DNA of 33,574 nt, taken from positions 1 to 33,574 of the forward strand of contig DASSJI010000078.1 of assembly GCA_035691285.1 (NCBI GenBank). Reading direction: 5' to 3'. Source of the stretch: DATFEN01 sp035691285. GTDB taxonomy: Bacteria > Acidobacteriota > Vicinamibacteria > Fen-336. Each line of letters starts with the position of its first letter. Position 1 is the stretch's first letter. The position numbers and the translations under genes were made by a program. This document shows positions 7,003-14,736 of this stretch, in pieces. A model generated the notes under the pieces. The model was not told where the DNA came from. It ran no database searches and saw only the letters and a list, made by a program, of their open reading frames with translations.

Positions 7003-7008
7003 TAGAAT
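7003..7008 (+). promoter_or_regulatory. -10 box just upstream of the zinc-ribbon gene
   Basis: TAGAAT at 7003-7008 ends 8 nt before GTG 7017, so the transcript would begin at or within 1-2 nt of the start codon. No Shine-Dalgarno is present. The rest of the 325-bp divergent spacer (6692-7016) holds only the minus-strand bufA leader signals. Confidence 0.5.
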
Positions 7009-7016
7009 GCGCGGCA

Positions 7017-7745
7017 GTGAACGTCGACCTCGAGAAGCTCATCCAGCTTCAAAAGACCGCCTCCCAGCTCCAGAAGGTCGAAAGCGATCTGGCCCAGGTG
7101 CCCAAGGACAAGGCCGAGCTGGAAGCCCGCCTGAACGAGGAGCGCACGCGTCTCGACGAAGTGCGGGCGGGCCTTCAGGCATCCCAGAAGGCCCGCAAGC
7201 AGCACGAGACCGAGCTCCAGGACCTCGAGCAGAAGCGCTCCAAGTACAAGGGCCAGCTCATGGACGTGAAGACCAACAAGGAATACACCGCGATGCTCCA
7301 CGAGATCGAGGCCGTCGAGCGTGAGATCCGCTCGCGGGAGGACCTCGTCCTCGGGGAGATGGAGAAGGCCGAGTCCCTTCAGGACGAGGTGAGGCGCGAG
7401 GAGCAGGTCTTCAAGGCCGTCGAGGAGAGGTTCCGGGCCGAGGGTCGCTCCCTCGACGCCCGGGCCGAGGACCTTCGCTCCGAGGCCGAGCGCCTGCGCG
7501 TGGACCGCGACGCCATGGCTGCGACCCTGCCGTCGACTGTCCTCGACCTGTATGGGCGCGTCGCCAAGCTGCGCGGGGTGGCCGTGGCCGAGGCGCGGGA
7601 CGGCGCCTGCCAGGTATGCCACGTCAAGCTGCGCCCGCAGATGTACGTGGACCTCAAGAAGAACGAGGCCATCGTGCAGTGCCCGGCCTGCAACCGCATC
7701 CTGTTCTTCGACCCGGCGCCTGCGGCGGTCCCCTCGCAGCCGTGA
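7017..7745 (+). CDS. Coiled-coil protein with C-terminal C4 zinc ribbon (zf-RING_7 family)
   Basis: The 242-residue product starts with a long heptad-rich coiled coil (about residues 1-190, many Glu/Lys/Arg/Leu) containing KYKGQLMDVKTNKEYTAMLHE, a segment shared by this family. It ends with a zinc ribbon in which CQVCH and CPACN are about 26 residues apart. The family (DUF164/zf-RING_7) is widespread and thought to bind nucleic acid, but its role is not settled. GTG 7017 is chosen because a TAGAAT box ends 8 nt before it and the family begins with a short VDLEKLIQLQ segment. An in-frame upstream extension to 6723 would cross the promoter region. It overlaps the RNase HI-like gene by 4 nt. Confidence 0.85.
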   Translation: MNVDLEKLIQLQKTASQLQKVESDLAQVPKDKAELEARLNEERTRLDEVRAGLQASQKARKQHETELQDLEQKRSKYKGQLMDVKTNKEYTAMLHEIEAVEREIRSREDLVLGEMEKAESLQDEVRREEQVFKAVEERFRAEGRSLDARAEDLRSEAERLRVDRDAMAATLPSTVLDLYGRVAKLRGVAVAEARDGACQVCHVKLRPQMYVDLKKNEAIVQCPACNRILFFDPAPAAVPSQP

Positions 7746-8170
7746 CCGGCGAGGGCACATCCCTCCGCCTCTTCATCGACGGCGCGTCCCGCGGCAATCC
7801 CGGCGAGGCCGGGTTCGGCGTGCACGTGACCGACGAGGCGGGCGCTCCCGTGGCCTCCCTCTACGGCTATCTGGGACGCGCCACCAACAACGTCGCCGAG
7901 TACGAGGCGCTGCTGCATGCCCTGCGCTGGGCTCTCGAGCACGGCATCCGCCGGGTGGCGGTCTACTCCGATTCCGAGCTGGTCGTGAAGCAGATGAACG
8001 GCGCCTACAAGGTCAAGCATCCCGACATGCAGGCCCGCTGCCGCGAGGCCCAGGGCCTCCTGCGCCGCTTCGAGAAGGCCGGGATCGCCCACGTGCCGCG
8101 CGAGCGGAACCGCGAGGCCGATCGACTGGCGAATCAAGCCCTGGACGAGAAGGCGTCCAGGCTCGAATGA
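7742..8170 (+). CDS. RNase HI family protein
   Basis: This 142-residue protein has the RNase H fold with all four acidic catalytic positions: Asp in LFIDGASRGNPGEAG, Glu in NNVAEYEAL, Asp in VYSDSELVVKQMNG and Asp in NREADRLAN. It would cut the RNA strand of RNA-DNA hybrids. It resembles the short stand-alone RNase HI relatives often found beside zinc-ribbon DUF164 genes rather than the main RnhA with a basic loop. GTG 7742 overlaps the upstream stop by 4 nt (GTGA), implying translational coupling. The next gene is convergent, ending 7 nt away. Assignment to the superfamily is firm; the physiological substrate is not known. Confidence 0.88.
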   Translation: MTGEGTSLRLFIDGASRGNPGEAGFGVHVTDEAGAPVASLYGYLGRATNNVAEYEALLHALRWALEHGIRRVAVYSDSELVVKQMNGAYKVKHPDMQARCREAQGLLRRFEKAGIAHVPRERNREADRLANQALDEKASRLE

Positions 8171-8176
8171 CGGCGC

Positions 8177-8875
8177 TCAGCCCGCGAAGCCGACGTAGCT
8201 GATCATCCGGCCCGCGTCGGGGCCGTCCCGCCGATAGGAGTGGTACAGCTCCGGCGTACAGCAGGTGCAGTCGCGGACGTGGTGCAGGCGCTCCGGACGC
8301 AGGCCCGCCTCGCGGAGCTGCCGCACGTTCGCCTCGCGGACGTCGAGGTGGGGCCGGCCGCGCGGGCCGGGACGGAAGACCGAATCGGCCAGCGGCCCGA
8401 ACGCCCCGCGCAGCTCATCGCCGACCTCATAGCAGCACGGACCGATGCCGGGGCCAAGCGCCGCGATCAGCGCCTCGGGGCGCGATCCCAGGTCCAGGAG
8501 CGCGAGCACGGCCGCGCGGGCCACGCCCCGGGCCGTCCCGCGCCAGCCGGCGTGCGCTGCGGCGACGAGGCGGAGCTCCGGGTCGACGAGCAGGATCGGC
8601 AGGCAGTCGGCCGTCTCGATGCCCAGCAGGAGTCCCGGCGCGGACGCGGTGGCCGCGTCGGCCTCGGGGCGGCCGCTGAACGGCGCCGCCGCGACCCCCG
8701 CCCCATGGACCTGTCGCAGCAGGTGAAGGCGGCCGTGGGGGCGCAGCGCCTCGAGCACGCGTGTCCGCGTGTCCCCTCGCGTCTCGGCCCTGGCCCGTGC
8801 GGAGCGCTGCTCGAAGCCGTGGACGAGGCCCCGGACCTCCAGCAGCGCGGGGAGCCTCACGCTTCGTAGCGCCAT
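8177..8875 (-). CDS. pgeF: PgeF/YfiH family multicopper-like purine nucleoside enzyme
   Basis: This 232-residue protein shows the hallmark blocks of the YfiH (laccase-domain) family: RQVHGAGV, ETADCLPILLVD, AAAHAGWRGTARG, LGPGIGPCCYEVG and CTCCTPELYHSYRRDG. The His and Cys residues in HAGW, ADC and CCYE form the metal site. Family members have been described as purine nucleoside phosphorylase/adenosine deaminase-like enzymes and as peptidoglycan editing factor PgeF. Which applies here cannot be told from sequence. ATG 8875 is about 30 nt from the divergent AcpS-like start, so their promoters share a short spacer. The 3' end converges on the RNase HI-like gene with 6 nt between. Confidence 0.9.
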   Translation of the reverse strand: MALRSVRLPALLEVRGLVHGFEQRSARARAETRGDTRTRVLEALRPHGRLHLLRQVHGAGVAAAPFSGRPEADAATASAPGLLLGIETADCLPILLVDPELRLVAAAHAGWRGTARGVARAAVLALLDLGSRPEALIAALGPGIGPCCYEVGDELRGAFGPLADSVFRPGPRGRPHLDVREANVRQLREAGLRPERLHHVRDCTCCTPELYHSYRRDGPDAGRMISYVGFAG

Positions 8876-8894
8876 GCCCCTTCATCATCCACGC

Positions 8895-8900
8895 TACACT
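8895..8900 (+). promoter_or_regulatory. -10 box for the AcpS-like gene
   Basis: TACACT at 8895-8900 ends 6 nt before GTG 8907, so the mRNA is probably leaderless. The same hexamer precedes the MntA-type gene. Confidence 0.45.
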
Positions 8901-8906
8901 CGACGC

Positions 8907-9266
8907 GTGTCGAGCCTCGCCGAGGGCGACGGCGTCGTGGCGAGCGCGCTCGAGATCGTGGCGATCGAGGAGGCCGCCGGAGTCTCCCCGGAGAGCTTCA
9001 GCGCCGCGGAGCAGGCCTACGCCGCCTCCAAGAGCGATCCGGTGCGGCGACTGGCCGCCCGCCTCGCGGCGAAGCGCGCTGCCGCCCATCTCCTGGCCGT
9101 CGACCCGGCCGAGGTCGAGGTGCTCCCGGCCCGCGGCGGCCCTCCGCGGCTGCGACTCTCGCCGCGCGCGGAGCGGAACCTCGCGGAGCTCGGCGCGCGC
9201 CGAACCCTGCTGAGCCTGACCCACGGCCGCACCCACGCCGCGGCCGCGGTGCTCCTGCTGCGATGA
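8907..9266 (+). CDS. Divergent AcpS-like (holo-ACP synthase fold) protein lacking the metal-binding Glu
   Basis: The 119-residue length and overall layout match holo-[acyl-carrier-protein] synthase: an N-terminal SALEIVAIEEA strand where AcpS has GxDIVEI, a central RLAAKRAAAHLL helix where AcpS has FAAKEA, and a terminal LSLTHGRTHAAAAVLLLR where AcpS has SLSH. Two metal-site positions differ: Glu16 in place of the usual Asp and Arg57 in place of the essential Glu. It may be a non-catalytic or altered paralogue of phosphopantetheinyl transferase. GTG 8907 follows a -10 box by 6 nt and gives the family length. The 3' end overlaps the GH18-like gene by 4 nt (ATGA). Confidence 0.6.
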   Translation: MSSLAEGDGVVASALEIVAIEEAAGVSPESFSAAEQAYAASKSDPVRRLAARLAAKRAAAHLLAVDPAEVEVLPARGGPPRLRLSPRAERNLAELGARRTLLSLTHGRTHAAAAVLLLR

Positions 9267-10252
9267 GGGCATTCCGGCTGCTGGCGCGGCTCCTGGTCGC
9301 CGCGTTCCTCGCCGGCGCAGCCGCCGTCCTCTGGATCGCCTGGGCGCCGTCGGGAGACGTGCAGCCGCATCCCTTCAACCAGGACCGGAACGCGGTCTGG
9401 CTCGAGCACCGCTGGCTCGAGCGCAGCCATCCGACCGACGAGGTGGAGGCGCTCGTGCACGACCTGCGCTCCCACGGCGTCCGCTACCTGTTTCCGCACC
9501 TGATCCCGTTCGACGTCGCAGGCCGGCTGCCCGTCCACAGCCGCGAGCAGATGCGCGCGTTCCTGGAGGCCGCGCGGCGCGTCGCGCCCGAGATGCAGGT
9601 GCTGCCCTGGGTGGGCGGCCTTCGCGTGGGCTACAGGCGCCAGCGGCCCGGAACCGTGGACCTCGCGGACCTGGGACAGCGCCAGCGCATCGTCGCCGAG
9701 TGCCGCGGCCTCATCGACGAGGGCTTCGACGGGATCCACGTCAACGTGGAGCCCGTGGCCGACGGCGACCACGATTTCCTCGCGCTGCTGCGCGTCCTGC
9801 GCACGGCCGTCGGCGAGAAGACGCTCTCGGTGTCGGCCATCCGGCCCGGCCCGGTCGCGCTGCCGTTCGCGCCGAACTTCTTCTGGACGCCCGAGTACTA
9901 CGCCCGGGTCGGCGGCATCGTCGACCAGCTCGTGGTGATGGCGTACGACACCGCCCTGCCCACGGCGCCGCTCTACCGGCGTTACGTCGCGTGGTCCGCA
10001 GGTGCGGTGACCCGGACGCTGGACGAGGCGAGCCCGCGCGTCCGCGTCCTGCTCGGCGTGCCGACCTACGACGAGACCGGCCTCATGCACCGGGGCGGCG
10101 TCGAGACGCCCGACAACGCGATCCCGGGGATCGTGGCGGGCCTGCGCGGCCTGGGAACGGGCGGCACCTTCGAGGGGGTGGCGCTCTACGCCGAGTGGAC
10201 GACCGACGCGGCCGAGTGGTCGGCCTACGAGCGACTCTGGCGCGGCCGGTGA
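9263..10252 (+). CDS. Membrane-anchored GH18-like TIM-barrel protein
   Basis: The 329-residue product begins with an uncleaved-looking hydrophobic anchor (residues about 5-28, LLARLLVAAFLAGAAAVLW) and continues as a TIM barrel. GFDGIHVNVEPV at about residues 154-165 aligns with the DGxDxDxE catalytic strand of glycoside hydrolase family 18; the final Glu is kept while the middle Asp residues are His and Asn. LVVMAYDT and VLLGVPTYDETG resemble later GH18 strands. The substrate is unknown, perhaps an envelope glycan, acting on the periplasmic side. ATG 9263 overlaps the stop of the AcpS-like gene, so the pair forms an operon. The following spacer contains an inverted-repeat element. Confidence 0.65.
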   Translation: MRAFRLLARLLVAAFLAGAAAVLWIAWAPSGDVQPHPFNQDRNAVWLEHRWLERSHPTDEVEALVHDLRSHGVRYLFPHLIPFDVAGRLPVHSREQMRAFLEAARRVAPEMQVLPWVGGLRVGYRRQRPGTVDLADLGQRQRIVAECRGLIDEGFDGIHVNVEPVADGDHDFLALLRVLRTAVGEKTLSVSAIRPGPVALPFAPNFFWTPEYYARVGGIVDQLVVMAYDTALPTAPLYRRYVAWSAGAVTRTLDEASPRVRVLLGVPTYDETGLMHRGGVETPDNAIPGIVAGLRGLGTGGTFEGVALYAEWTTDAAEWSAYERLWRGR

Positions 10253-10257
10253 AGGCA

Positions 10258-10363
10258 CGTCAACCAACCACGGCCCGGACGACAACAGAGAGCACAGATG
10301 CGCCTCCATTGAATCTCTGTGCTCTCTCCGGGCCTCTCGGTGTCCTCTGTGGTCGTCTTGACC
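10258..10363. repeat. Imperfect long inverted repeat between convergent genes
   Basis: A perfect 12-bp arm AGAGAGCACAGA (10287-10298) pairs with 10316-10327, flanked by a second perfect 7-bp arm GGCCCGG (10272-10278) with 10328-10334. Outer ends GTCAAC near 10259 and its imperfect complement near 10357-10363 extend the symmetry. There is no T run, so it is either a factor-independent bidirectional stop or a small mobile-like repeat. It fills the 124-bp gap between the GH18-like gene and the ABC ATPase. Confidence 0.6.
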
Positions 10364-10376
10364 GGAGTGGCAACGT

Positions 10377-11054
10377 CTACGCCGCGCGGCGGTCCTCCAC
10401 GATCTGGCCGTCCCGCACCTGCACCACCCGCGAGGCCAGCTTCGCGATCGAAGCGTCGTGGGTGATCAGCACGATCGTCTGGCCGGCGGCGTAGAGCTCG
10501 GCGAAGAGCGAGACGATCGCCTTGCCGGCGGCCGAGTCGAGGTTGCCGGTGGGCTCGTCGGCCAGCAGGATCGCGGGCGTGTTGACGAGGGCGCGGGCGA
10601 TGGCCACCCGCTGCATCTGCCCGCCCGACAGCTCGGTGGGCTTGTGCTCGAGGCGGTCGCCGAGGCCCACCCGGTCGAGCATGGCCGCGGCCCTCTCCCG
10701 GCGCTGGCGCGCCGGCGCGCCAGCGAAGAGCAGCGGCAGCTCCACGTTCTCGAGGGCGGTGGCGTAGGGCAGCAGGTTGAAGTTCTGGAAGACGAAGCCG
10801 ATGCGCTTGTTGCGGATCTCGGCCAGTCGGTTGCGGTCGAGGCCGCCCACGCGCTCGCCCGACAGCACGTACTCGCCCGACGTCGGCGTGTCGAGGCAGC
10901 CGACGATGTTCATGAGCGTCGACTTGCCCGAGCCGGAGGGGCCCACGATCGCGACGTACTCGTTCGAACCGATCTCGAGGTCGACGCCCCGGAGGGCTTC
11001 GACCTCCACCTTGCCGGTGCTGTAGACCTTCCGGATCTGCTTCATCTCGATCAT
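10377..11054 (-). CDS. MacB/LolD-type ABC transporter ATPase
   Basis: This 225-residue ATP-binding subunit has Walker A GPSGSGKST, a Q-loop in FVFQNFNLLPY, signature LSGGQMQRVAIARAL, Walker B ILLADEPTG and switch LITHD. The short N-terminal arm and overall length match ATPases of the MacB/LolD/FtsE type, which energise periplasmic conformational change rather than membrane translocation. It is the last gene of a minus-strand operon ordered adaptor, permease, permease, ATPase, starting 7 nt after the previous stop. Likely role is export of a hydrophobic compound, lipoprotein or peptide across the envelope. The substrate is not visible. Confidence 0.93.
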   Translation of the reverse strand: MIEMKQIRKVYSTGKVEVEALRGVDLEIGSNEYVAIVGPSGSGKSTLMNIVGCLDTPTSGEYVLSGERVGGLDRNRLAEIRNKRIGFVFQNFNLLPYATALENVELPLLFAGAPARQRRERAAAMLDRVGLGDRLEHKPTELSGGQMQRVAIARALVNTPAILLADEPTGNLDSAAGKAIVSLFAELYAAGQTIVLITHDASIAKLASRVVQVRDGQIVEDRRAA

Positions 11055-11061
11055 CGTGTCC

Positions 11062-12333
11062 TCACTCGTAGCGCAGCGACTCGGCGGGATTGACGCTCGC
11101 GGCCCGCCGTGCCGGGAAGTAACCCGCCAGCATGCCGATCGTGCCGAGCACGGCGGCGGTGGCGACCGCGACGCCCGGCGAGAAGGTGGGGCGGCCGAGG
11201 AAGTCGAAGGCCTCGCCCTCCAGCGGCAGCGAGGCGATGATGGCCATGAGGCCCAGCGACACGGTCGTTCCGAGGAAGCCGCCGATCACGGTCATGAGCA
11301 GCGCCTCGAGCACGAACGGCGTCATCACCTGGCGCATCTTGGCGCCGAGGGCCATCTTCACGCCGATCTCGCGTGTCCTCTCCTTGACCACGGCGTACAT
11401 GATGTTCGCGACACCCATGCCGCCCACGAACAGCGTCAGCGCGCCGATCACTCCCAGGAACATCTGGATCCCGATCCCGATGTTGTCGACGATGCGCTGG
11501 TCCTCACGGGTGTCCCAGATGGAGAGCGCCCGCGTGTCCTCGGGGTCGAAGCGGTACTTCGCGCCCAGGATGCGGTAGACCTCGGCCTTTGCCTGGTCGG
11601 CGGCCGCGGCGCTGACGGGGCGGTAGACCAGGTTCTGGACCTTGGCGTCGGTGAACATGGCCTTGAAGGTCGTCGCCGGGATCGAGGCCTGGCCCTTGTC
11701 GGGTCCGCTGTACATCCCCATCATGGTCTTGGGCTGCATCACGCCGATCACCAGGAAGCTCGACTGGTTGATCTGCACCGTGCGGCCGACCGGGTCCTCG
11801 TCGCCGAAGAGGTCGATCGCGAGCTGGTCGCCCAGCACGATCACGCGGCGCTTCTGCGCCAGATCGGGCTCGTCCACGAAGCGACCGCCGCGCTGCGGCA
11901 GGATGTGGCGGATCTCGCCGAAGCAGGGGTCGATGCCCCGCACGCGGCCGTTGACCGTCTTGCGGCCGTTCGTCACGCCGATCCACTTCGCGTACTCCCG
12001 GGACAGCGATTCGATCTCCGGGATCCGCTCGCGGAGCAGATCGGCGTCCTCGTCGCGGAACGCGATCGTGCGGCCCGAGGGCAGGCCGGCGAAGGCCTTG
12101 GTGGTCGCGCCCGGCCACAGGATCGCGATGTTCTCGCCCAGCCCGCGCTTGCTCTTGTGGAAGGCGCGCTTCAGCCCCTCGCCGAAGCTGAGCAGCATCA
12201 CGATCGAGAGCGTCCCCCACGCGATCGCGAGGATCGTCAGCGCGATCCGCTTCGTCTGGTGCTCGGCGTCGGCCCGGAACAGCCGCCAGACGAGGGCGGC
12301 CTCGGTCTTCAGGAACTCGTAGCGTGCCTTCAC
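11062..12333 (-). CDS. MacB-like ABC permease (second of the pair)
   Basis: This 423-residue permease has one N-terminal transmembrane helix (ALTILAIAWGTLSIVMLLSF), a periplasmic MacB_PCD domain of about 230 residues, and three C-terminal helices. The FtsX-type block VVKERTREIGVKMALGAKM lies between the second and third helices, with FPARRAASVNPAESLRYE at the end. It starts at GTG 12333, 7 nt after the stop of the other permease, whose layout it shares. The two would form a heterodimeric pair driven by the adjacent ATPase. Sequence divergence between the two suggests non-identical roles rather than recent duplication. Confidence 0.92.
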   Translation of the reverse strand: MKARYEFLKTEAALVWRLFRADAEHQTKRIALTILAIAWGTLSIVMLLSFGEGLKRAFHKSKRGLGENIAILWPGATTKAFAGLPSGRTIAFRDEDADLLRERIPEIESLSREYAKWIGVTNGRKTVNGRVRGIDPCFGEIRHILPQRGGRFVDEPDLAQKRRVIVLGDQLAIDLFGDEDPVGRTVQINQSSFLVIGVMQPKTMMGMYSGPDKGQASIPATTFKAMFTDAKVQNLVYRPVSAAAADQAKAEVYRILGAKYRFDPEDTRALSIWDTREDQRIVDNIGIGIQMFLGVIGALTLFVGGMGVANIMYAVVKERTREIGVKMALGAKMRQVMTPFVLEALLMTVIGGFLGTTVSLGLMAIIASLPLEGEAFDFLGRPTFSPGVAVATAAVLGTIGMLAGYFPARRAASVNPAESLRYE

Positions 12334-12340
12334 GGTCGCC

Positions 12341-13570
12341 TCACGCGAGCTTCAGGGCCTGCACCGGGTCCATGAGCGAGGCCCGGCGGGCCGGGAAATA
12401 GCCGGCCACGAAGCCGATCACGCCGAGGAGCGCCGTGGTCGTCAGGATCACGAGCGCCGAGGCCTTGGGCGTGCCGACGTACTCGTCGAGGGAGGCGGGG
12501 AAGACGGCCATCACGCTCAATGTGATGAGGAAGCCCAGGAGCCCGCCGCTGGCCGTGAGGGTGAGCGTCTCGAGGACGAACTGGCTCTGGATGAAGCGCG
12601 GCCGCGCTCCGACGGCGAGCTTGATGCCGATCTCGCGGGTGCGCTCCTCGATCACGACGTACATGATGTTCGAGACCCCGATGCCTCCGACGATCAGCGT
12701 GAAGGAGCCCACGACGCCCAGGAAGGCACGGAAGACGCCGAAGAAGACCCGGAAGAACTTCTCGCCCTCGGTCGTGTCCCACATCCCGATGGCTTCCTTG
12801 TCGGCGGGGTCGAAGTTCTTGCGTCGCGCCAGGATCTCGTAGACGCGCTTCGTGACGTTCGGCACCAGCTCCGGGCTCGTCGCCTGGAACACGAAGTTCT
12901 CGACGTAGCGCTCGCCGAAGAGCCCCTCGTAGGTCGTGGACGGAATGAAGGCCTTGTCCTTGTCCCGCCCGGAGTAGCTCGAGTCCTGGGCCTTCTGCTG
13001 CAGCACCCCGACGACGAGGAACGGGATGTTGTCGATCATCACGGTCTGGCCGAGGGCCTCGCCCTCGCCGAACAGGTCCTTCTTGAGCGCGTCCCCCAGG
13101 AACACGACTCTCCGGCGCCGGTCCATGTCCAGGTCGTTCACGTAGCGTCCGCCCTCGGCCGGGATGATGTTGCGCATCGCCGCGAAGATCGGGCTGTTGG
13201 CCGACATCTGGGGGGTGAGACGAGCCCGCTCGCGGCGGAACGCGCTCTTCTCCCGGCTGAACTCGCCGGAGAAGGTGGCTTCGGGGATCTCCTTGCGCAG
13301 GGTCGCGATGTCCTCCTCGCTGATCTTGATCGGCCGGCCTTTGCCGAGCCCGTTCCAGGGCAGCGAGGTGCGGGCCGGCCACGCGATCACGATGCTCTCG
13401 CCGAGGCCCTTCTGGTTCTTGCGGATGCGCTCCTCGAGGCCCTCGCCGAAGGCCACGAGCAGCGACACCGAGACGGTGCCCCAGGTGATGCCCAGGAGGG
13501 TCAGGACCGTCCGCATCTTCTGATGCCGGACGTCCTGGAGCATCTGCCTCAGGAACGCGAGGGACGTCAC
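12341..13570 (-). CDS. MacB-like ABC permease (first of the pair)
   Basis: A 409-residue permease with the same plan as its neighbour: an N-terminal helix in VLTLLGITWGTVSVSLLVAF, a periplasmic domain with LPWNGLGKGRPIKISEED, and three C-terminal helices with VIEERTREIGIKLAVGARP between them and FPARRASLMDPVQALK at the end. GTG 13570 lies one base after the adaptor stop, so translation is coupled. The paired DNA of this gene and the next encodes a heteromeric MacB-type transporter. MacB itself is a single fused ATPase-permease; here the ATPase is separate, as in LolCDE-type systems. Confidence 0.92.
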   Translation of the reverse strand: MTSLAFLRQMLQDVRHQKMRTVLTLLGITWGTVSVSLLVAFGEGLEERIRKNQKGLGESIVIAWPARTSLPWNGLGKGRPIKISEEDIATLRKEIPEATFSGEFSREKSAFRRERARLTPQMSANSPIFAAMRNIIPAEGGRYVNDLDMDRRRRVVFLGDALKKDLFGEGEALGQTVMIDNIPFLVVGVLQQKAQDSSYSGRDKDKAFIPSTTYEGLFGERYVENFVFQATSPELVPNVTKRVYEILARRKNFDPADKEAIGMWDTTEGEKFFRVFFGVFRAFLGVVGSFTLIVGGIGVSNIMYVVIEERTREIGIKLAVGARPRFIQSQFVLETLTLTASGGLLGFLITLSVMAVFPASLDEYVGTPKASALVILTTTALLGVIGFVAGYFPARRASLMDPVQALKLA

Positions 13571-13571
13571 G

Positions 13572-14663
13572 TTACTCGATCTTCTTCGGGGGCCGCTCGA
13601 CGACGCCGTCGCCCTGCTTCAGCCCCTCGACGACCTCCACGCTGAGTCCATCAGAGAGGCCGGCCTTGATCTCCTTCTTGACCGGCTCCTTGCCCTCGGG
13701 GCCCGGGATCTCGACGGTGGCCTTGCCCTCGGCGAAGGTCACGAGACGCTCGGGCAGGAGCAGCACGTCGGCCTTCTCGCGCACCACGACGTCGGCGTTG
13801 GCGGAGTAGCCGGCCCGGAGCATGACGCCCTCCCCGGGGTGAAGCTCGATCTCGACGTCGAAGAGCGTCGCGCCTTCGGCGGTCTTCGACTTCGGCGAGA
13901 TCTTGTAGACGGTCCCGCCCACCTTCGCGTCGGGAAGCGCGCCGACCTTGATGCGGGCCGGCATGCCCTCCTTGAGCTTGCCCACGTCGATCTCGTCGAC
14001 CGTCCCCTTGAAGACGAGGGTGGTCATGTCGGCCAGGTTCGCGAGGGGCGTGCCCGCCTGGAACGACGTGAGGGGGACCACGGGGTCCCCCTCGTTGACG
14101 AGCAGCTCCAGCACGGTGCCATCGATCGGCGCGCGGATCACCGACTCGACGTCGACCTTCTCGCTGCGCACGCGGCCCTTCTCGACGAGGGCGAGCTTCT
14201 CGCGGGCCAGGTTCAGGCGGATCTGGGCGTCCTGGACGTCCTTGTCGGCCTTCTCCCACTCCTGCGTCGCAAGGATCCCCTGCTCCCGGAGGGAGCTCAC
14301 GCGATCCCAGCTCTTCTTGGCCTGCTCGTAGACGTTCTGCGCGATCTCGGCCTCCCGGCGCGCCTCGGTCAGCTCCAGGGGCGTCGGGTCGGGGATCAGG
14401 TCGAACAGCAGTTCGCCGGCGCGGACGCGGTCGCCGACCTCCCGGTAGGACTTCTTGACGATCCCCGAGATCTTGCTCTTGACGGCGATCTCGCGCTTGG
14501 GCCGGATCGCGCCCACCGCCAGGGCCTTCTCGGTGACGCCGCCCCGGGTCACGTTCACGATCTTGAACGCGCCCTCCTTGCTGTTGAGAGAGCGGCTGTA
14601 GAGGACGGCGGCCACCCCTCCGACGAGCACGACGGCGGTGAGCGCCACGGCCCCTCTTCGCAT
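13572..14663 (-). CDS. MacA/HlyD-type periplasmic adaptor subunit
   Basis: This 363-residue membrane-fusion protein starts with a single hydrophobic anchor (AVALTAVVLVGGVAAVLY) and has a biotinyl-lipoyl half IRPKREIAVKSKISGIVKK, an alpha-helical hairpin (about residues 95-165) and the matching second half IRAPIDGTVLELLVNEGD. Beta-barrel and membrane-proximal domains follow. It would link the two inner-membrane permeases to an outer-membrane channel, which is not encoded in the window. ATG 14663 has GGAGGGG about 7 nt upstream. It is first in its operon, with the two permeases and the ATPase downstream at 1, 7 and 7 nt spacing. Confidence 0.92.
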   Translation of the reverse strand: MRRGAVALTAVVLVGGVAAVLYSRSLNSKEGAFKIVNVTRGGVTEKALAVGAIRPKREIAVKSKISGIVKKSYREVGDRVRAGELLFDLIPDPTPLELTEARREAEIAQNVYEQAKKSWDRVSSLREQGILATQEWEKADKDVQDAQIRLNLAREKLALVEKGRVRSEKVDVESVIRAPIDGTVLELLVNEGDPVVPLTSFQAGTPLANLADMTTLVFKGTVDEIDVGKLKEGMPARIKVGALPDAKVGGTVYKISPKSKTAEGATLFDVEIELHPGEGVMLRAGYSANADVVVREKADVLLLPERLVTFAEGKATVEIPGPEGKEPVKKEIKAGLSDGLSVEVVEGLKQGDGVVERPPKKIE

Positions 14664-14736
14664 CCGACACCCCTCCCCTGCCGCCCTATGAGACGCGCGG
14701 AATCCCGGTTTGGTTCAGATAATTAGGAGGAGGGTC

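Noticed and set aside
6723..7016. A longer start (6723) for the zinc-ribbon gene
   Set aside because: The extra 98 codons cross the bufA promoter/leader and look unlike the family. The TAGAAT box next to GTG 7017 marks the true start.
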